Shown here piece by piece: positions 1-6,159 of a stretch of DNA of 11,287 nucleotides. Every line of letters begins with the position of its first letter. Position 1 is the first letter of the stretch. Source of the stretch: Kocuria sp. (lineage in GTDB: Bacteria > Actinomycetota > Actinomycetes > Actinomycetales > Micrococcaceae); contig JAKDJD010000060.1 in assembly GCA_030454085.1 (NCBI GenBank), positions 1 through 11,287 of the forward strand. The letters run 5' to 3'. The notes under the pieces are model-generated. The model was not told where the DNA came from. It did not search any database and worked only from the letters and a program-made list of their open reading frames with translations. The position numbers and the translations under genes are program-made.

Positions 1-1
1 C

Positions 2-52
2 GTGGCGGGTGGAGTTGCATGGCGGGTGGAGTTGCGAGATTGCTGGAGTTGC
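2..52. repeat. Tandem 17-mer repeat
   Basis: Three head-to-tail 17-base units lie at 2-18, 19-35 and 36-52. The first two read GTGGCGGGTGGAGTTGC and ATGGCGGGTGGAGTTGC and differ only at the first base. The third is degenerate, keeping the TGGAGTTGC end. The array runs directly into the long palindromic element starting at 53. Since the window begins here, more units may lie upstream. The GGTGGAGTTGC core loosely resembles the 20-mer repeats at 7150-7237 and 10995-11112, but the relationship is uncertain. Confidence 0.6.
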
Positions 53-149
53 GTGGCGGTTGCCGGATTCGGAGGCGTTTGCCCCGGTTAGGTGGGGCTT
101 GAAGCGCCACCTAACAGGGGTAAACGCCCCTCAAGCGGGTAACCGCCAC
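53..149. repeat. Long-hairpin repeat element, copy 1
   Basis: Two 43-base arms, 53-95 and 107-149, are inverted copies matching at about 35 of 43 positions around an 11-base loop (96-106). The arm tip is GTTAGGTGG / CCACCTAAC and the base is GTGGCGGTT / AACCGCCAC. At two of the mismatches G faces T, which would still pair as G-U in RNA. The same element recurs at 7294-7386 and 11158-11254. It encodes nothing and lies in an intergenic region. Confidence 0.85.
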
Positions 150-193
150 CCAGCGGGCCCCCAACAGCCCCGCGTGTGTGGCGTGAAATGGTC

Positions 194-227
194 GGCAAAC
201 GCCTCTCAACTGGGTAACCGCCACCCA
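194..227. repeat. Extra right arm of the long-hairpin element
   Basis: This 34-base stretch matches the right arm of copy 1 (119-152) at about 30 of 34 positions, including the shared block GGGTAACCGCCACCCA. It has no left arm nearby, so it looks like a partial duplication or the remnant of another copy. Confidence 0.7.
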
Positions 228-230
228 ACG

Positions 231-484
231 GCGCCGGGCAGGGGTGCGACGGCGTCGGCAACCGTCCCAAAGCGGCAATCGAGTGCGTATGCGGCCCCCG
301 CTCTCTGGGGAGGGGCACGGCCAAGGTCGGGTTCCGTCGGTGCGGAGAGGGTTGCGCCCGACGTCGCTGTGTTCAGCGGATCTTCGCTGGCGGCGGAAGA
401 TGTGACGTTTCCCTGGGAGGCGGCCGCGCCCTGGTGTTAAAGTCGGGAGTGGATCTATTAGCTGGATCACTGAAAGGATTGGTT
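231..484. other. Non-coding region upstream of sodA
   Basis: No reading frame here has a ribosome binding site together with plausible protein character; the translations are rich in Arg, Pro and Gly in every frame. Two things stand out. There is a short inverted repeat ATCTTC (380-385) / GAAGAT (396-401), and an AT-rich patch just before sodA with TAAAGT (438-443) and TATTAG (456-461) as possible -10 elements. No convincing -35 box at a proper distance was found, so the sodA promoter is not assigned. Confidence 0.4.
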
Positions 485-1117
485 ATGGCTGACCAGTACG
501 TACTTCCGGATCTTCCGTATGACTACGCAGCTCTCGAGCCCAACATCTCGGCTCGCATCATGGAGTTGCACCACGACAAGCACCACGCGACCTACGTCAA
601 GGGTGCGAACACCGCTCTGGAGAAGCTGGAAGCGGCACGTTCGAGCAACGACCTCGCCTACGTGAACCAGCTCGAGAAGGACCTCGCCTTCAACCTGGGC
701 GGGCACACCAACCACTCGATCTTCTGGAACAACCTGTCTCCGGACGGGGGCGACAAGCCCACCGGCGAACTCGCCGCCGCGATCGACGACTTCTTCGGTT
801 CCTTCGACGCCTTCCAGGCGCAGTTCACTGCGACTGCCACGGGCATCCAGGGATCCGGTTGGGCCGTGCTGGCCTGGGACTCGATTGGTGAGCGTCTCAA
901 CCTCTTCCAGCTCTACGATCAGCAGGCCGGCAATGTCCCGCTGGGCCAGACCCCGATCCTGCAGCTCGACATGTGGGAGCACGCCTTCTACCTCGATTAC
1001 CAGAACGTCAAGCCCGATTACGTCAAGGCATTCTGGAACATCGCCAACTGGGCGGACGCCCAGGAGCGTTTCGACCGTGCTCGTACGCAGACCAAGGGCC
1101 TCATCGTTCCCAACTAA
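485..1117 (+). CDS. sodA: Superoxide dismutase, Mn-type (Fe/Mn family)
   Basis: This 210-aa protein converts superoxide to hydrogen peroxide and oxygen in the cytosol. It is full length and begins like other Fe/Mn SODs ([13 protein letters not shown]). Metal ligands are recognisable: H29 in the HHDKHH block, H77 in [10 protein letters not shown], and D162 and H166 in [11 protein letters not shown]. Residue 146 is Gln (LYDQQAGN). In mycobacterial SODs the equivalent position is His in Fe enzymes and Gln in Mn enzymes, so manganese is inferred. The ATG at 485 was chosen over an upstream in-frame start at 434 because the family N-terminus begins here and AAAGGA lies just upstream (473-478). No signal peptide is seen. 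A strong terminator follows, so it is probably transcribed alone. Confidence 0.97.
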   Translation: MADQYVLPDLPYDYAALEPNISARIMELHHDKHHATYVKGANTALEKLEAARSSNDLAYVNQLEKDLAFNLGGHTNHSIFWNNLSPDGGDKPTGELAAAIDDFFGSFDAFQAQFTATATGIQGSGWAVLAWDSIGERLNLFQLYDQQAGNVPLGQTPILQLDMWEHAFYLDYQNVKPDYVKAFWNIANWADAQERFDRARTQTKGLIVPN

Positions 1118-1137
1118 GGAACACCGACCCTGATCTG

Positions 1138-1168
1138 GGCCCCGCACCCTCGTGGTGCGGGGCCTTTC
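1138..1168 (+). terminator. Rho-independent terminator of sodA
   Basis: A perfect 11-bp stem GGCCCCGCACC / GGTGCGGGGCC (1138-1148 with 1154-1164) encloses the loop CTCGT and is followed by TTTCGTTGTT. It lies 20 bases after the sodA stop codon. Confidence 0.9.
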
Positions 1169-1198
1169 GTTGTTCCGGCGTGCTCCGGCGGCTCGCGG

Positions 1199-1212
1199 TG
1201 ACCCACGGGTCA
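1199..1212. promoter_or_regulatory. Inverted repeat upstream of the aldehyde dehydrogenase gene
   Basis: TGACCC-AC-GGGTCA is a perfect 6-bp inverted repeat about 85 bases before the aldehyde dehydrogenase start and after the sodA terminator. Its position suits an operator, but no regulator is adjacent and no promoter boxes were firmly identified. Confidence 0.35.
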
Positions 1213-1295
1213 TCTCTCATGATGGGAGGATCTGGAAAGTCCTTCGGAATCCGGGAAGAGTCGTGACCACACCCGCCGCAACGTCGAGGAGCTGT

Positions 1296-2657
1296 ATGTA
1301 CGCCGTGACCAACCCCGCTACTGGCGAGACCGTGCACGAATACGAAAGTGCCACGGACGACGAGATCGAGTTCGCCCTCGAAACCCTCCACAACGGCTAC
1401 AGGGCGGATCGGCAGTCGACCCCGTCCGAGAGGGCTGGTGCATTGCTCAAGGCCGCGGAGCTCTTGCGGGACAAGTCCGCTGAGCTTGCCGGCATCATCA
1501 CCCGGGAGATGGGGAAAAGGAACACGGACGCGGTCAGCGAGGTCGAGATCGTCGCGCAGATCTTCGAGTACTACGGCTCCAAGGGGCCGGACATGCTCCA
1601 GGAGCAACCTATCGAGGATTCCGATCAGGACGACGTCGTGCAGTACCGGCCCACCGGCGTCGTTCTGGGCGTCATGCCCTGGAACTATCCGATGTACCAA
1701 CTGGCTCGGCTGATCGCCCCCAATCTTGTTCTCGGCAATACCTTGCTCATCAAACCGGCATCCTCGACCCCGGAGTCGGCCTACGCCCTGGCCGACGTTC
1801 TCGCGGAAGCGGGCCTGGGTTCGGACGTCGTCCAGATCCTTCTCATCGATTCGGGGCATATTGGCGACGTCGTCCGCGACCCCAGGGTCTCCGGGGTTTC
1901 CCTGACGGGAAGCGAAGCCGCCGGAGCGTCGGTCGCCTCGATTGCCGGGGAACAGCTCAAGAAGGTCGTGCTCGAGCTCGGCGGGTCCGATCCGCTGATC
2001 GTGCTCGACGAAGAGAACATCGAAGACATCGCCGAACTGGCCGTTCGGACGCGGATGGAGAACATGGGGCAGGCCTGCAACTCCCCGAAGAGGTTCATCG
2101 TGATGGAAGAGGCCTATGCTCCCTTCGTTGCCGCGGCGAAGAGGATCCTGGAGACCGACTACGAGCCGGGAGACCCCCAGGACCCGGCGACCACGCTGGC
2201 ACCCTTGTCTTCCTCGGGCGCGGTCGAGGCCATCTCCGAACACGTGGACCGCGCCGTCGCCCAAGGCGCCACGCTGGTCACGGGCGGAGAGCGCTTGGAC
2301 CGCCCCGGCAACTACTATGCGCCGACGCTCCTGACCGACGTCGAGCCCTCCTCGGACGCGTACCACGAGGAGCTGTTCGGGCCGGTCGTCGTCGTGCACT
2401 CGGTCAACAGCGATGAAGAAGCGATCGAAGTGGCCAACGACTCGCCGTTCGGGCTGGGTGGCGCCGTGTTCGGCGGGGACCCGGAGAGGGCCGAAGCCGT
2501 GGGTGAGGGCCTCGAGGTCGGGATGGTATCGATCAACATGCCCGGCGGTACCGCAGCGGAGCTGCCCTTCGGCGGGGTCAAGAGGTCCGGCAACGGTCGG
2601 GAGCTCGGGAGGCTGGGGATCACCGAGTTCGCGAATCAGCGGCTGTTTCGTCGCTAG
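1296..2657 (+). CDS. NAD(P)-dependent succinate-semialdehyde dehydrogenase-family aldehyde dehydrogenase
   Basis: The 453-aa cytosolic enzyme oxidises an aldehyde to its carboxylate, most likely succinate semialdehyde to succinate. The N-terminus MYAVTNPATGE and the C-terminal block KRSGNGRELGRLGITEF are typical of the Sad/GabD-type short SSADH group. Visible catalytic elements are N130 in PWNYP, E227 in LELGGSDP, nucleophile C261 in MGQACNSPKR and E359 in EELFGPV. The ATG at 1296 follows GAGGAG at 1286-1291. An in-frame GTG at 1263 is possible but would add 11 residues before the conserved start. No GABA aminotransferase is adjacent, so substrate specificity is inferred from family resemblance only. 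The gene follows the sodA terminator and is probably transcribed from its own promoter. Confidence 0.9.
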   Translation: MYAVTNPATGETVHEYESATDDEIEFALETLHNGYRADRQSTPSERAGALLKAAELLRDKSAELAGIITREMGKRNTDAVSEVEIVAQIFEYYGSKGPDMLQEQPIEDSDQDDVVQYRPTGVVLGVMPWNYPMYQLARLIAPNLVLGNTLLIKPASSTPESAYALADVLAEAGLGSDVVQILLIDSGHIGDVVRDPRVSGVSLTGSEAAGASVASIAGEQLKKVVLELGGSDPLIVLDEENIEDIAELAVRTRMENMGQACNSPKRFIVMEEAYAPFVAAAKRILETDYEPGDPQDPATTLAPLSSSGAVEAISEHVDRAVAQGATLVTGGERLDRPGNYYAPTLLTDVEPSSDAYHEELFGPVVVVHSVNSDEEAIEVANDSPFGLGGAVFGGDPERAEAVGEGLEVGMVSINMPGGTAAELPFGGVKRSGNGRELGRLGITEFANQRLFRR

Positions 2658-2662
2658 GTTCC

Positions 2663-2686
2663 GGGCCGGCCCGACGACGCCGGCCC
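2663..2686 (+). terminator. Possible terminator after the aldehyde dehydrogenase gene
   Basis: GGGCCGGC (2663-2670) pairs with GCCGGCCC (2679-2686) across an 8-base loop, starting 6 bases after the stop codon. Only a weak T-containing stretch (GCGTTCCTCC) follows, so termination strength is uncertain. Confidence 0.55.
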
Positions 2687-2796
2687 GCGTTCCTCCGTGA
2701 GCATAAGCGGAACGCGCCTCTGGCCAGTGGGGCCGGCGAGGAGAAAAATGGGTTCCAGAGCCAACGCGCCGCATTTCACGATGGAAAGGAACCGCA

Positions 2797-3279
2797 ATGT
2801 CCGACCTGACTCAGGAAAAGATCGTCGAGATCATGCGCAGCGAGCGTTTCGTCATGCTGACGTCCGTCTCCAAGAACGACGGAAGGCTACACTCGCACCC
2901 CATGACCCCGCAGAAGGTCACGGACGACGCCGAGGCCTGGTTCTTCATCGGTCTCCAGGGCGAACTCGCCGAGGACCTGATGGAGACCTCCGAGGTGAAT
3001 CTGGCCTTTGCCGAGGTCGGATCCTGGTTGTCGGTGTCGGGGCATGTCGAGTTCGAGAATGCGAACCGGGAGAAGATCGACGAATTGTGGAACGACGGCG
3101 TCGCCGCCTGGTTCGAGGGAGGCAAGGAGGACCCGAATCTGGGTCTGATGCGTTTCGTCGGGGAGTCGGCCCAGTTCTGGGGGCAGCCCGGCGGCAAGGT
3201 CGCTTCCCTGGCCCAGATCGTCAAGTCAAAGTTCACGGGAGACCGGCCTTCGGGCTCCAGCGACACCGTGGACCTCTGA
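2797..3279 (+). CDS. Pyridoxamine 5'-phosphate oxidase-fold protein, general stress protein 26 family
   Basis: This 160-aa protein has the split-barrel flavin-binding fold of the general stress 26 group. Recognisable features are the early strand FVMLTSV, the SHPMTP segment (about residues 33-38), the WFFIG strand, WLSVSGHVEF and the C-terminal ELWNDGVAAWFEGGKEDP followed by AQFWGQPGG. Members typically bind FMN, FAD or F420 and are linked to stress responses; the exact reaction is unknown. The start is supported by AAAGGA at 2785-2790, six bases before ATG. It lies 139 bases after the aldehyde dehydrogenase gene and ends before a strong bidirectional hairpin. It is probably a single-gene unit or read through from upstream. 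Confidence 0.88.
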   Translation: MSDLTQEKIVEIMRSERFVMLTSVSKNDGRLHSHPMTPQKVTDDAEAWFFIGLQGELAEDLMETSEVNLAFAEVGSWLSVSGHVEFENANREKIDELWNDGVAAWFEGGKEDPNLGLMRFVGESAQFWGQPGGKVASLAQIVKSKFTGDRPSGSSDTVDL

Positions 3280-3352
3280 ATGATGGTTTCCGGACCGAGC
3301 TGATCGCCTGGGACGGGTGACGGGCCACGGTCCGGTCTTCCCACGTCGCGAC

Positions 3353-3388
3353 GACGGCCCCGATCGACACTGGTCGGTCGGGGCCGTC
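3353..3388. terminator. Bidirectional terminator between convergent genes
   Basis: GACGGCCCCGA (3353-3363) pairs perfectly with TCGGGGCCGTC (3378-3388). An inner CGAC/GTCG stem joined through one T-G pair makes a nearly continuous 16-bp helix with an ACTG loop. It sits between the PPOX-fold gene (+) and the SDR gene (-), which converge here. No long T-run flanks it on either side, as often happens in high-GC actinobacteria. Confidence 0.75.
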
Positions 3389-3428
3389 CTCCGAGATTCT
3401 CAGAACGTGCCGCAGATAGTTCGTGTCC

Positions 3429-4274
3429 TCAACTGAATTGGATGCCCCCGTCCACGAGCATCGTCTGCCCGGTGATGTAGTCGGAGTCCTCTCCGGCCAA
3501 GTACGAGACGAGGCGGGCGATGTCGTCCGGAACGGACACGCGGCCCAACTGGATCGATTGCGCGTTCTCGGCCAGGGCCTCACCCCGCTGCTGACCGTGC
3601 TTGGCCGCGAGCTTTTCGTCGATCAGGTCCCACATGTTCGTGCCGACGATGCCGGGCCCGTACGCGTTGACCGTGATTCCGTATTCGGACCATTCCATCG
3701 CTGCGGCCTGGGTGAGTCCGCGGACTGCCCATTTGGTCAGCGAATACGGTCCAAGGAACGCGAAGGGCCGGAAGGCGACGATCGAGGCCGCACCGATGAT
3801 CTTGCCCCCGTGTCCCTGGTCGACCATTTGACGCGCGGCCAGGCGGTATGAATTGAAGACACCCTTGATGTTGACGTCAACGATCTTCTGGAAGTCATCG
3901 GAATCGTAGTCGAGCAACTCCTGCACCTGGGCGATCCCGGCGTTCGCGACGAAGACATCCAAATGCCCTCCCGCTTTGACCGCCGTGGACACGAGGGCCG
4001 CGACCGAGTCCTCGTCCGAGACATCGACGGTCGTGCCCGTCGCGGTGCCGCCCGCCGAAGTGATCGCCTCTACCGTTGAGTCGATGCCCTCCTGCATGGA
4101 GGGCAGGTCGGCCACGATGACGTGCAGGCCGTCCCGGCCCAACCTCTGCGCGATACCTTCGCCGATTCCTCGCGCGGATCCCGTGACCACGGCGACGCGT
4201 TGTCCCTCGGGCGCTTTGCGGCGGGCGGCTTCGACGGTAGAGAGATCCACTGACGTGGTGTCCTGAGTGCTCAT
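3429..4274 (-). CDS. SDR-family oxidoreductase, acetoin/diacetyl reductase (2,3-butanediol dehydrogenase)-like
   Basis: The 281-aa classical short-chain dehydrogenase shows TGSARGIG (31-38, cofactor loop), NAGIA (111-115), catalytic N135, S164, Y177 and K181 (YSLTK), and the C-terminal TGQTMLVDGG. D56 at the end of the second beta strand favours NAD(H) over NADP(H). The region GPGIVGTNMWDLIDEK and the final SDYITGQTMLVDGGIQF resemble the BudC/ButA group that interconverts diacetyl, acetoin and 2,3-butanediol; a generic 3-oxoacyl reductase is the alternative. About 25 residues precede the first beta strand, more than usual. The ATG is supported by GAGGAG directly upstream. It lies 115 bases downstream of the Nudix regulator on the same strand, with an inverted repeat in the gap. 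Confidence 0.88.
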   Translation of the reverse strand: MSTQDTTSVDLSTVEAARRKAPEGQRVAVVTGSARGIGEGIAQRLGRDGLHVIVADLPSMQEGIDSTVEAITSAGGTATGTTVDVSDEDSVAALVSTAVKAGGHLDVFVANAGIAQVQELLDYDSDDFQKIVDVNIKGVFNSYRLAARQMVDQGHGGKIIGAASIVAFRPFAFLGPYSLTKWAVRGLTQAAAMEWSEYGITVNAYGPGIVGTNMWDLIDEKLAAKHGQQRGEALAENAQSIQLGRVSVPDDIARLVSYLAGEDSDYITGQTMLVDGGIQFS

Positions 4275-4303
4275 GACTACTCCTCATTGAATATCGATAA
4301 CGC

Positions 4304-4320
4304 GATCCATGACCTGGATC
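4304..4320. promoter_or_regulatory. Inverted repeat upstream of the SDR gene, candidate operator
   Basis: GATCCA-TGACC-TGGATC has perfect 6-bp arms and lies 30 bases before the SDR start, in the 115-base gap after the Nudix regulator gene. On the minus strand a TTGACT hexamer (4329-4334) precedes it, which could be a -35 box, but the matching -10 (CATGGA or ATGGAT) is poor. The site would be well placed for regulation by the neighbouring regulator; this is inference. Confidence 0.4.
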
Positions 4321-4389
4321 ACATTTGCAGTCAATCAGGGCGCGTCCTCGGCACGGAATACGCCTTATCGCAGAGTGAAAATTGAATTC

Positions 4390-5202
4390 TTACGGATTCT
4401 CATCGTGACGCATGGCCGCGTCGTGCGCGGCCGCGCGGTACATGCCCAGGGGACCTTGGTCCGCGAAAGCCTGCGTGTGGTCGTAGCGGAACAGGCGCGG
4501 GGGCCGGTGCCTGGTTCCTTCCACGCGCTTGCCGGTGTCGATGATGGATTTCGACGCCGCGATCTGGCGCCGGAAATTCGCGGGATCCAGCGGCCGCTGA
4601 AGGATTGCTTCGTAGACCTCGCGCAATTCGGCCAGGGTGAATTCCTCTCCGAGGAAGGAATGCGCGATGCGTGAGTACTCGACCTTGTTCTTCAGGCGGT
4701 ACAGGGCATAGTCGACGATCTCATTGTGGTCGAAGGCCAAACGCGGCAGGTCATCGGCTCGCATCCACCGGATATTCTCATGGACACGGGTGTTCGCGAC
4801 GTCGGTCGCCGGAATCGACGCCCAGTAGACCACCGAGACCACCCGCTCGCTGGGCGGGGCGACCTCGTCGTACTCGTCCTCGGGTCCGGGGAGCCGGTGG
4901 ACACGACCGAACGCGTACAACTGCTCGAGGTACCCGGAAACGAGGCCCGTTGCCCGTTCGAGAGTCGATGCGGCGGACATCTCGAGGGACAGCTCGGGGG
5001 AGAGCGGTCCGCCCGGGAGGGCGAACATCCCCTTGAAGGGTTCCCGGAGGCGCCTGACGAGGGGCAACCACAGAGAATGCGGTTCGTCCTTCTCTTCGCG
5101 CCTCATCGCAAGGATCACGGTCGACACGGCAAGTTGCACCGCGGCGTGGGCATGACTGGAGTCTTCGGGGACCGCGCCTGCCGGGGGCAGGGGGTCGCTC
5201 AC
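4390..5202 (-). CDS. NrtR-like regulator: degenerate Nudix domain fused to winged helix-turn-helix
   Basis: The 270-aa protein has the layout of NrtR-family Nudix-related regulators: an N-terminal Nudix fold (about 20-165, with WLPLVRRLREPFKGMFALPGG) and a C-terminal winged helix (about 188-240, FTLAELREVYEAILQRPLDPANFRRQI, then RPPRLFRYD). The Nudix box at 65-87 keeps the first Gly and the final Gly-Leu but has lost the catalytic acids: the REUxEE positions read S-T-L-E-R-A. It is therefore probably a ligand sensor rather than a hydrolase; NrtR proteins sense ADP-ribose-type NAD metabolites. The GTG start overlaps the upstream ABM gene stop by four bases (GTGA), implying translational coupling. 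No nad genes are in the window. Targets are unknown; the SDR gene and its own operon are the obvious candidates. Confidence 0.88.
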   Translation of the reverse strand: MSDPLPPAGAVPEDSSHAHAAVQLAVSTVILAMRREEKDEPHSLWLPLVRRLREPFKGMFALPGGPLSPELSLEMSAASTLERATGLVSGYLEQLYAFGRVHRLPGPEDEYDEVAPPSERVVSVVYWASIPATDVANTRVHENIRWMRADDLPRLAFDHNEIVDYALYRLKNKVEYSRIAHSFLGEEFTLAELREVYEAILQRPLDPANFRRQIAASKSIIDTGKRVEGTRHRPPRLFRYDHTQAFADQGPLGMYRAAAHDAAMRHDENP

Positions 5203-5522
5203 TGGTCGATCTGGAGTTCGCCCATGCGATCCCAGTCGTCTCCCTCGACCTGCCGGGACAGGATCTTCGGGGTCTCGACCAGGTGCGGGCGCATGCTTTC
5301 CAGACCGTTGGCGAAGTGCTCGCTGTTGACGTGGTCCGCGGCGGCGTCGTCGTCGAACGCTTCGAGGAGCACGTACTCATTCGGGTTCTCAACGCTTCGC
5401 GACCACTCGAACCACTTGTTGCCGGGTTCGGCGCGTGTGGCCTTCGTGAATTCGCGGGTGACCTCGGGGAACGAATCGGCCGACTCCGGCTTGACCTTGA
5501 ACTTGACGATGATCGAAATCAA
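5199..5522 (-). CDS. ABM (antibiotic biosynthesis monooxygenase) domain protein
   Basis: The 107-aa protein has the ABM dimeric alpha-beta barrel pattern: a first strand ISIIVKFKVKP, EPGNKWFEWSRSVENPNEYVLLEAF in the middle, and the HVNSEHF helix (about 64-70). Family members include YgiN-type quinol monooxygenases and heme-degrading enzymes; the substrate cannot be told here. A TTG start at 5522 was chosen because GGAGG lies exactly seven bases upstream (5530-5534) and because translation then begins at the first conserved strand. An upstream ATG at 5585 would add 21 poorly protein-like residues and run through this ribosome binding site. The stop codon overlaps the GTG of the Nudix regulator, so the two are co-expressed. 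It is divergent from the SRPBCC gene. Confidence 0.82.
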   Translation of the reverse strand: MISIIVKFKVKPESADSFPEVTREFTKATRAEPGNKWFEWSRSVENPNEYVLLEAFDDDAAADHVNSEHFANGLESMRPHLVETPKILSRQVEGDDWDRMGELQIDQ

Positions 5523-5544
5523 CAGGAAACCTCCATGACGATGG

Positions 5545-5589
5545 ATTGCTTGCACTCCCCATGGTGACACACGCGGCGGCTGCAAGAAT
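5545..5589. promoter_or_regulatory. Divergent intergenic region with spaced inverted repeat
   Basis: The 74-base gap between the ABM gene (-) and the SRPBCC gene (+) must contain both promoters. It carries ATTGCTTGCA (5545-5554) and TGCAAGAAT (5581-5589), which are inverted copies apart from one bulged base, 26 bases apart. AAGAAT (5584-5589) ends seven bases before the SRPBCC ATG and could be a -10 box for a leaderless transcript. No good -35 hexamer was seen. Confidence 0.3.
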
Positions 5590-5596
5590 GGGGTTC

Positions 5597-6106
5597 ATGT
5601 GCATTCCTTTTGTTCGGTTCCTGGAAGTGCCCCGGAACGTCATCTCGGCCGAGACTGTTCTCGAGGCCTCCGACCCGCAGTCCGTGTACGACCTGGTCTC
5701 GGACGTGAGCCGTCATTCTCGCTTGGATGGTTCGGGCACGGTGCAACGCCGGGTTGCGGGGCCGGAACGGGCCGACGTCGGGGACAGGGTTACCCAGTCC
5801 ATGAGGCTGTACGGGATCCCGTACCGCATCTCCTTCACCGTGACCCGCGCCGAGCCCGGGCGCGCCTTCGCCTGGCGCATGCCCACGGGCCACACCTGGA
5901 CGTGGGAGGTCGAACCGACCGAGGGCGGCGGCGTCCTGGTTCGCGAAACCTTCGATGCGAGACCGGCTCGGCTCCTGGGGCTTCCCCTGGCCGGCATCTT
6001 CCGTCTCAATGGGTCCTTCGTGCGCAATCGGAAAGGTATTGCGACGTCGCTCGCTCGCCTGCACCGAACCGTGCCGCGGGGCCGTGGGTTAAGCCACGGG
6101 AGTTAA
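5597..6106 (+). CDS. SRPBCC-fold (polyketide cyclase/dehydrase-like) protein
   Basis: The 169-aa protein shows the START/Bet v1-like pattern: an opening strand (NVISAETVLEAS), helix DPQSVYDLVSDVSRHSRLDGSG, a strand series (GDRVTQSMRLYGIPYRISFTVTRAEPGRAFAWRM, HTWTWEVEPTEGGGVLVRETF) and a C-terminal helix with FVRNRKGIATSLARL. These proteins bind hydrophobic small molecules in a deep pocket; the ligand is unknown. No catalytic signature is visible. The start is uncertain because no strong ribosome binding site is seen. ATG at 5597 is preferred; ATG 5588 and GTG 5627 are in frame. It is divergent from the ABM gene and 53 bases ahead of the hydroxyacid dehydrogenase gene, which may be co-transcribed. 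Confidence 0.75.
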   Translation: MCIPFVRFLEVPRNVISAETVLEASDPQSVYDLVSDVSRHSRLDGSGTVQRRVAGPERADVGDRVTQSMRLYGIPYRISFTVTRAEPGRAFAWRMPTGHTWTWEVEPTEGGGVLVRETFDARPARLLGLPLAGIFRLNGSFVRNRKGIATSLARLHRTVPRGRGLSHGS

Positions 6107-6147
6107 TAGTCGGTGAATCCTCGTAGGCTAGGAACCAGGCCCGGACC

Positions 6148-6154
6148 AAGGAGG
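6148..6154 (+). promoter_or_regulatory. Perfect Shine-Dalgarno for a TTG start
   Basis: AAGGAGG, the full anti-16S complement, lies five bases before TTG at 6160 and fixes the start of the hydroxyacid dehydrogenase. Upstream, TAGGCT at 6125-6130 fits the TAnnnT form of an actinobacterial -10, so an own promoter is possible. Confidence 0.75.
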
Positions 6155-6159
6155 AACCA

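Noticed and set aside
1101..2774. A 557-aa minus-strand reading frame
   Set aside because: It lies opposite the aldehyde dehydrogenase gene, whose catalytic motifs are complete; the long open frame is an effect of high GC content.
6082..6099. CCGTGG-GTTAAG-CCACGG as a terminator of the SRPBCC gene
   Set aside because: The stem is only six pairs, lies within the last codons and has no T-run; it was judged too weak to call.
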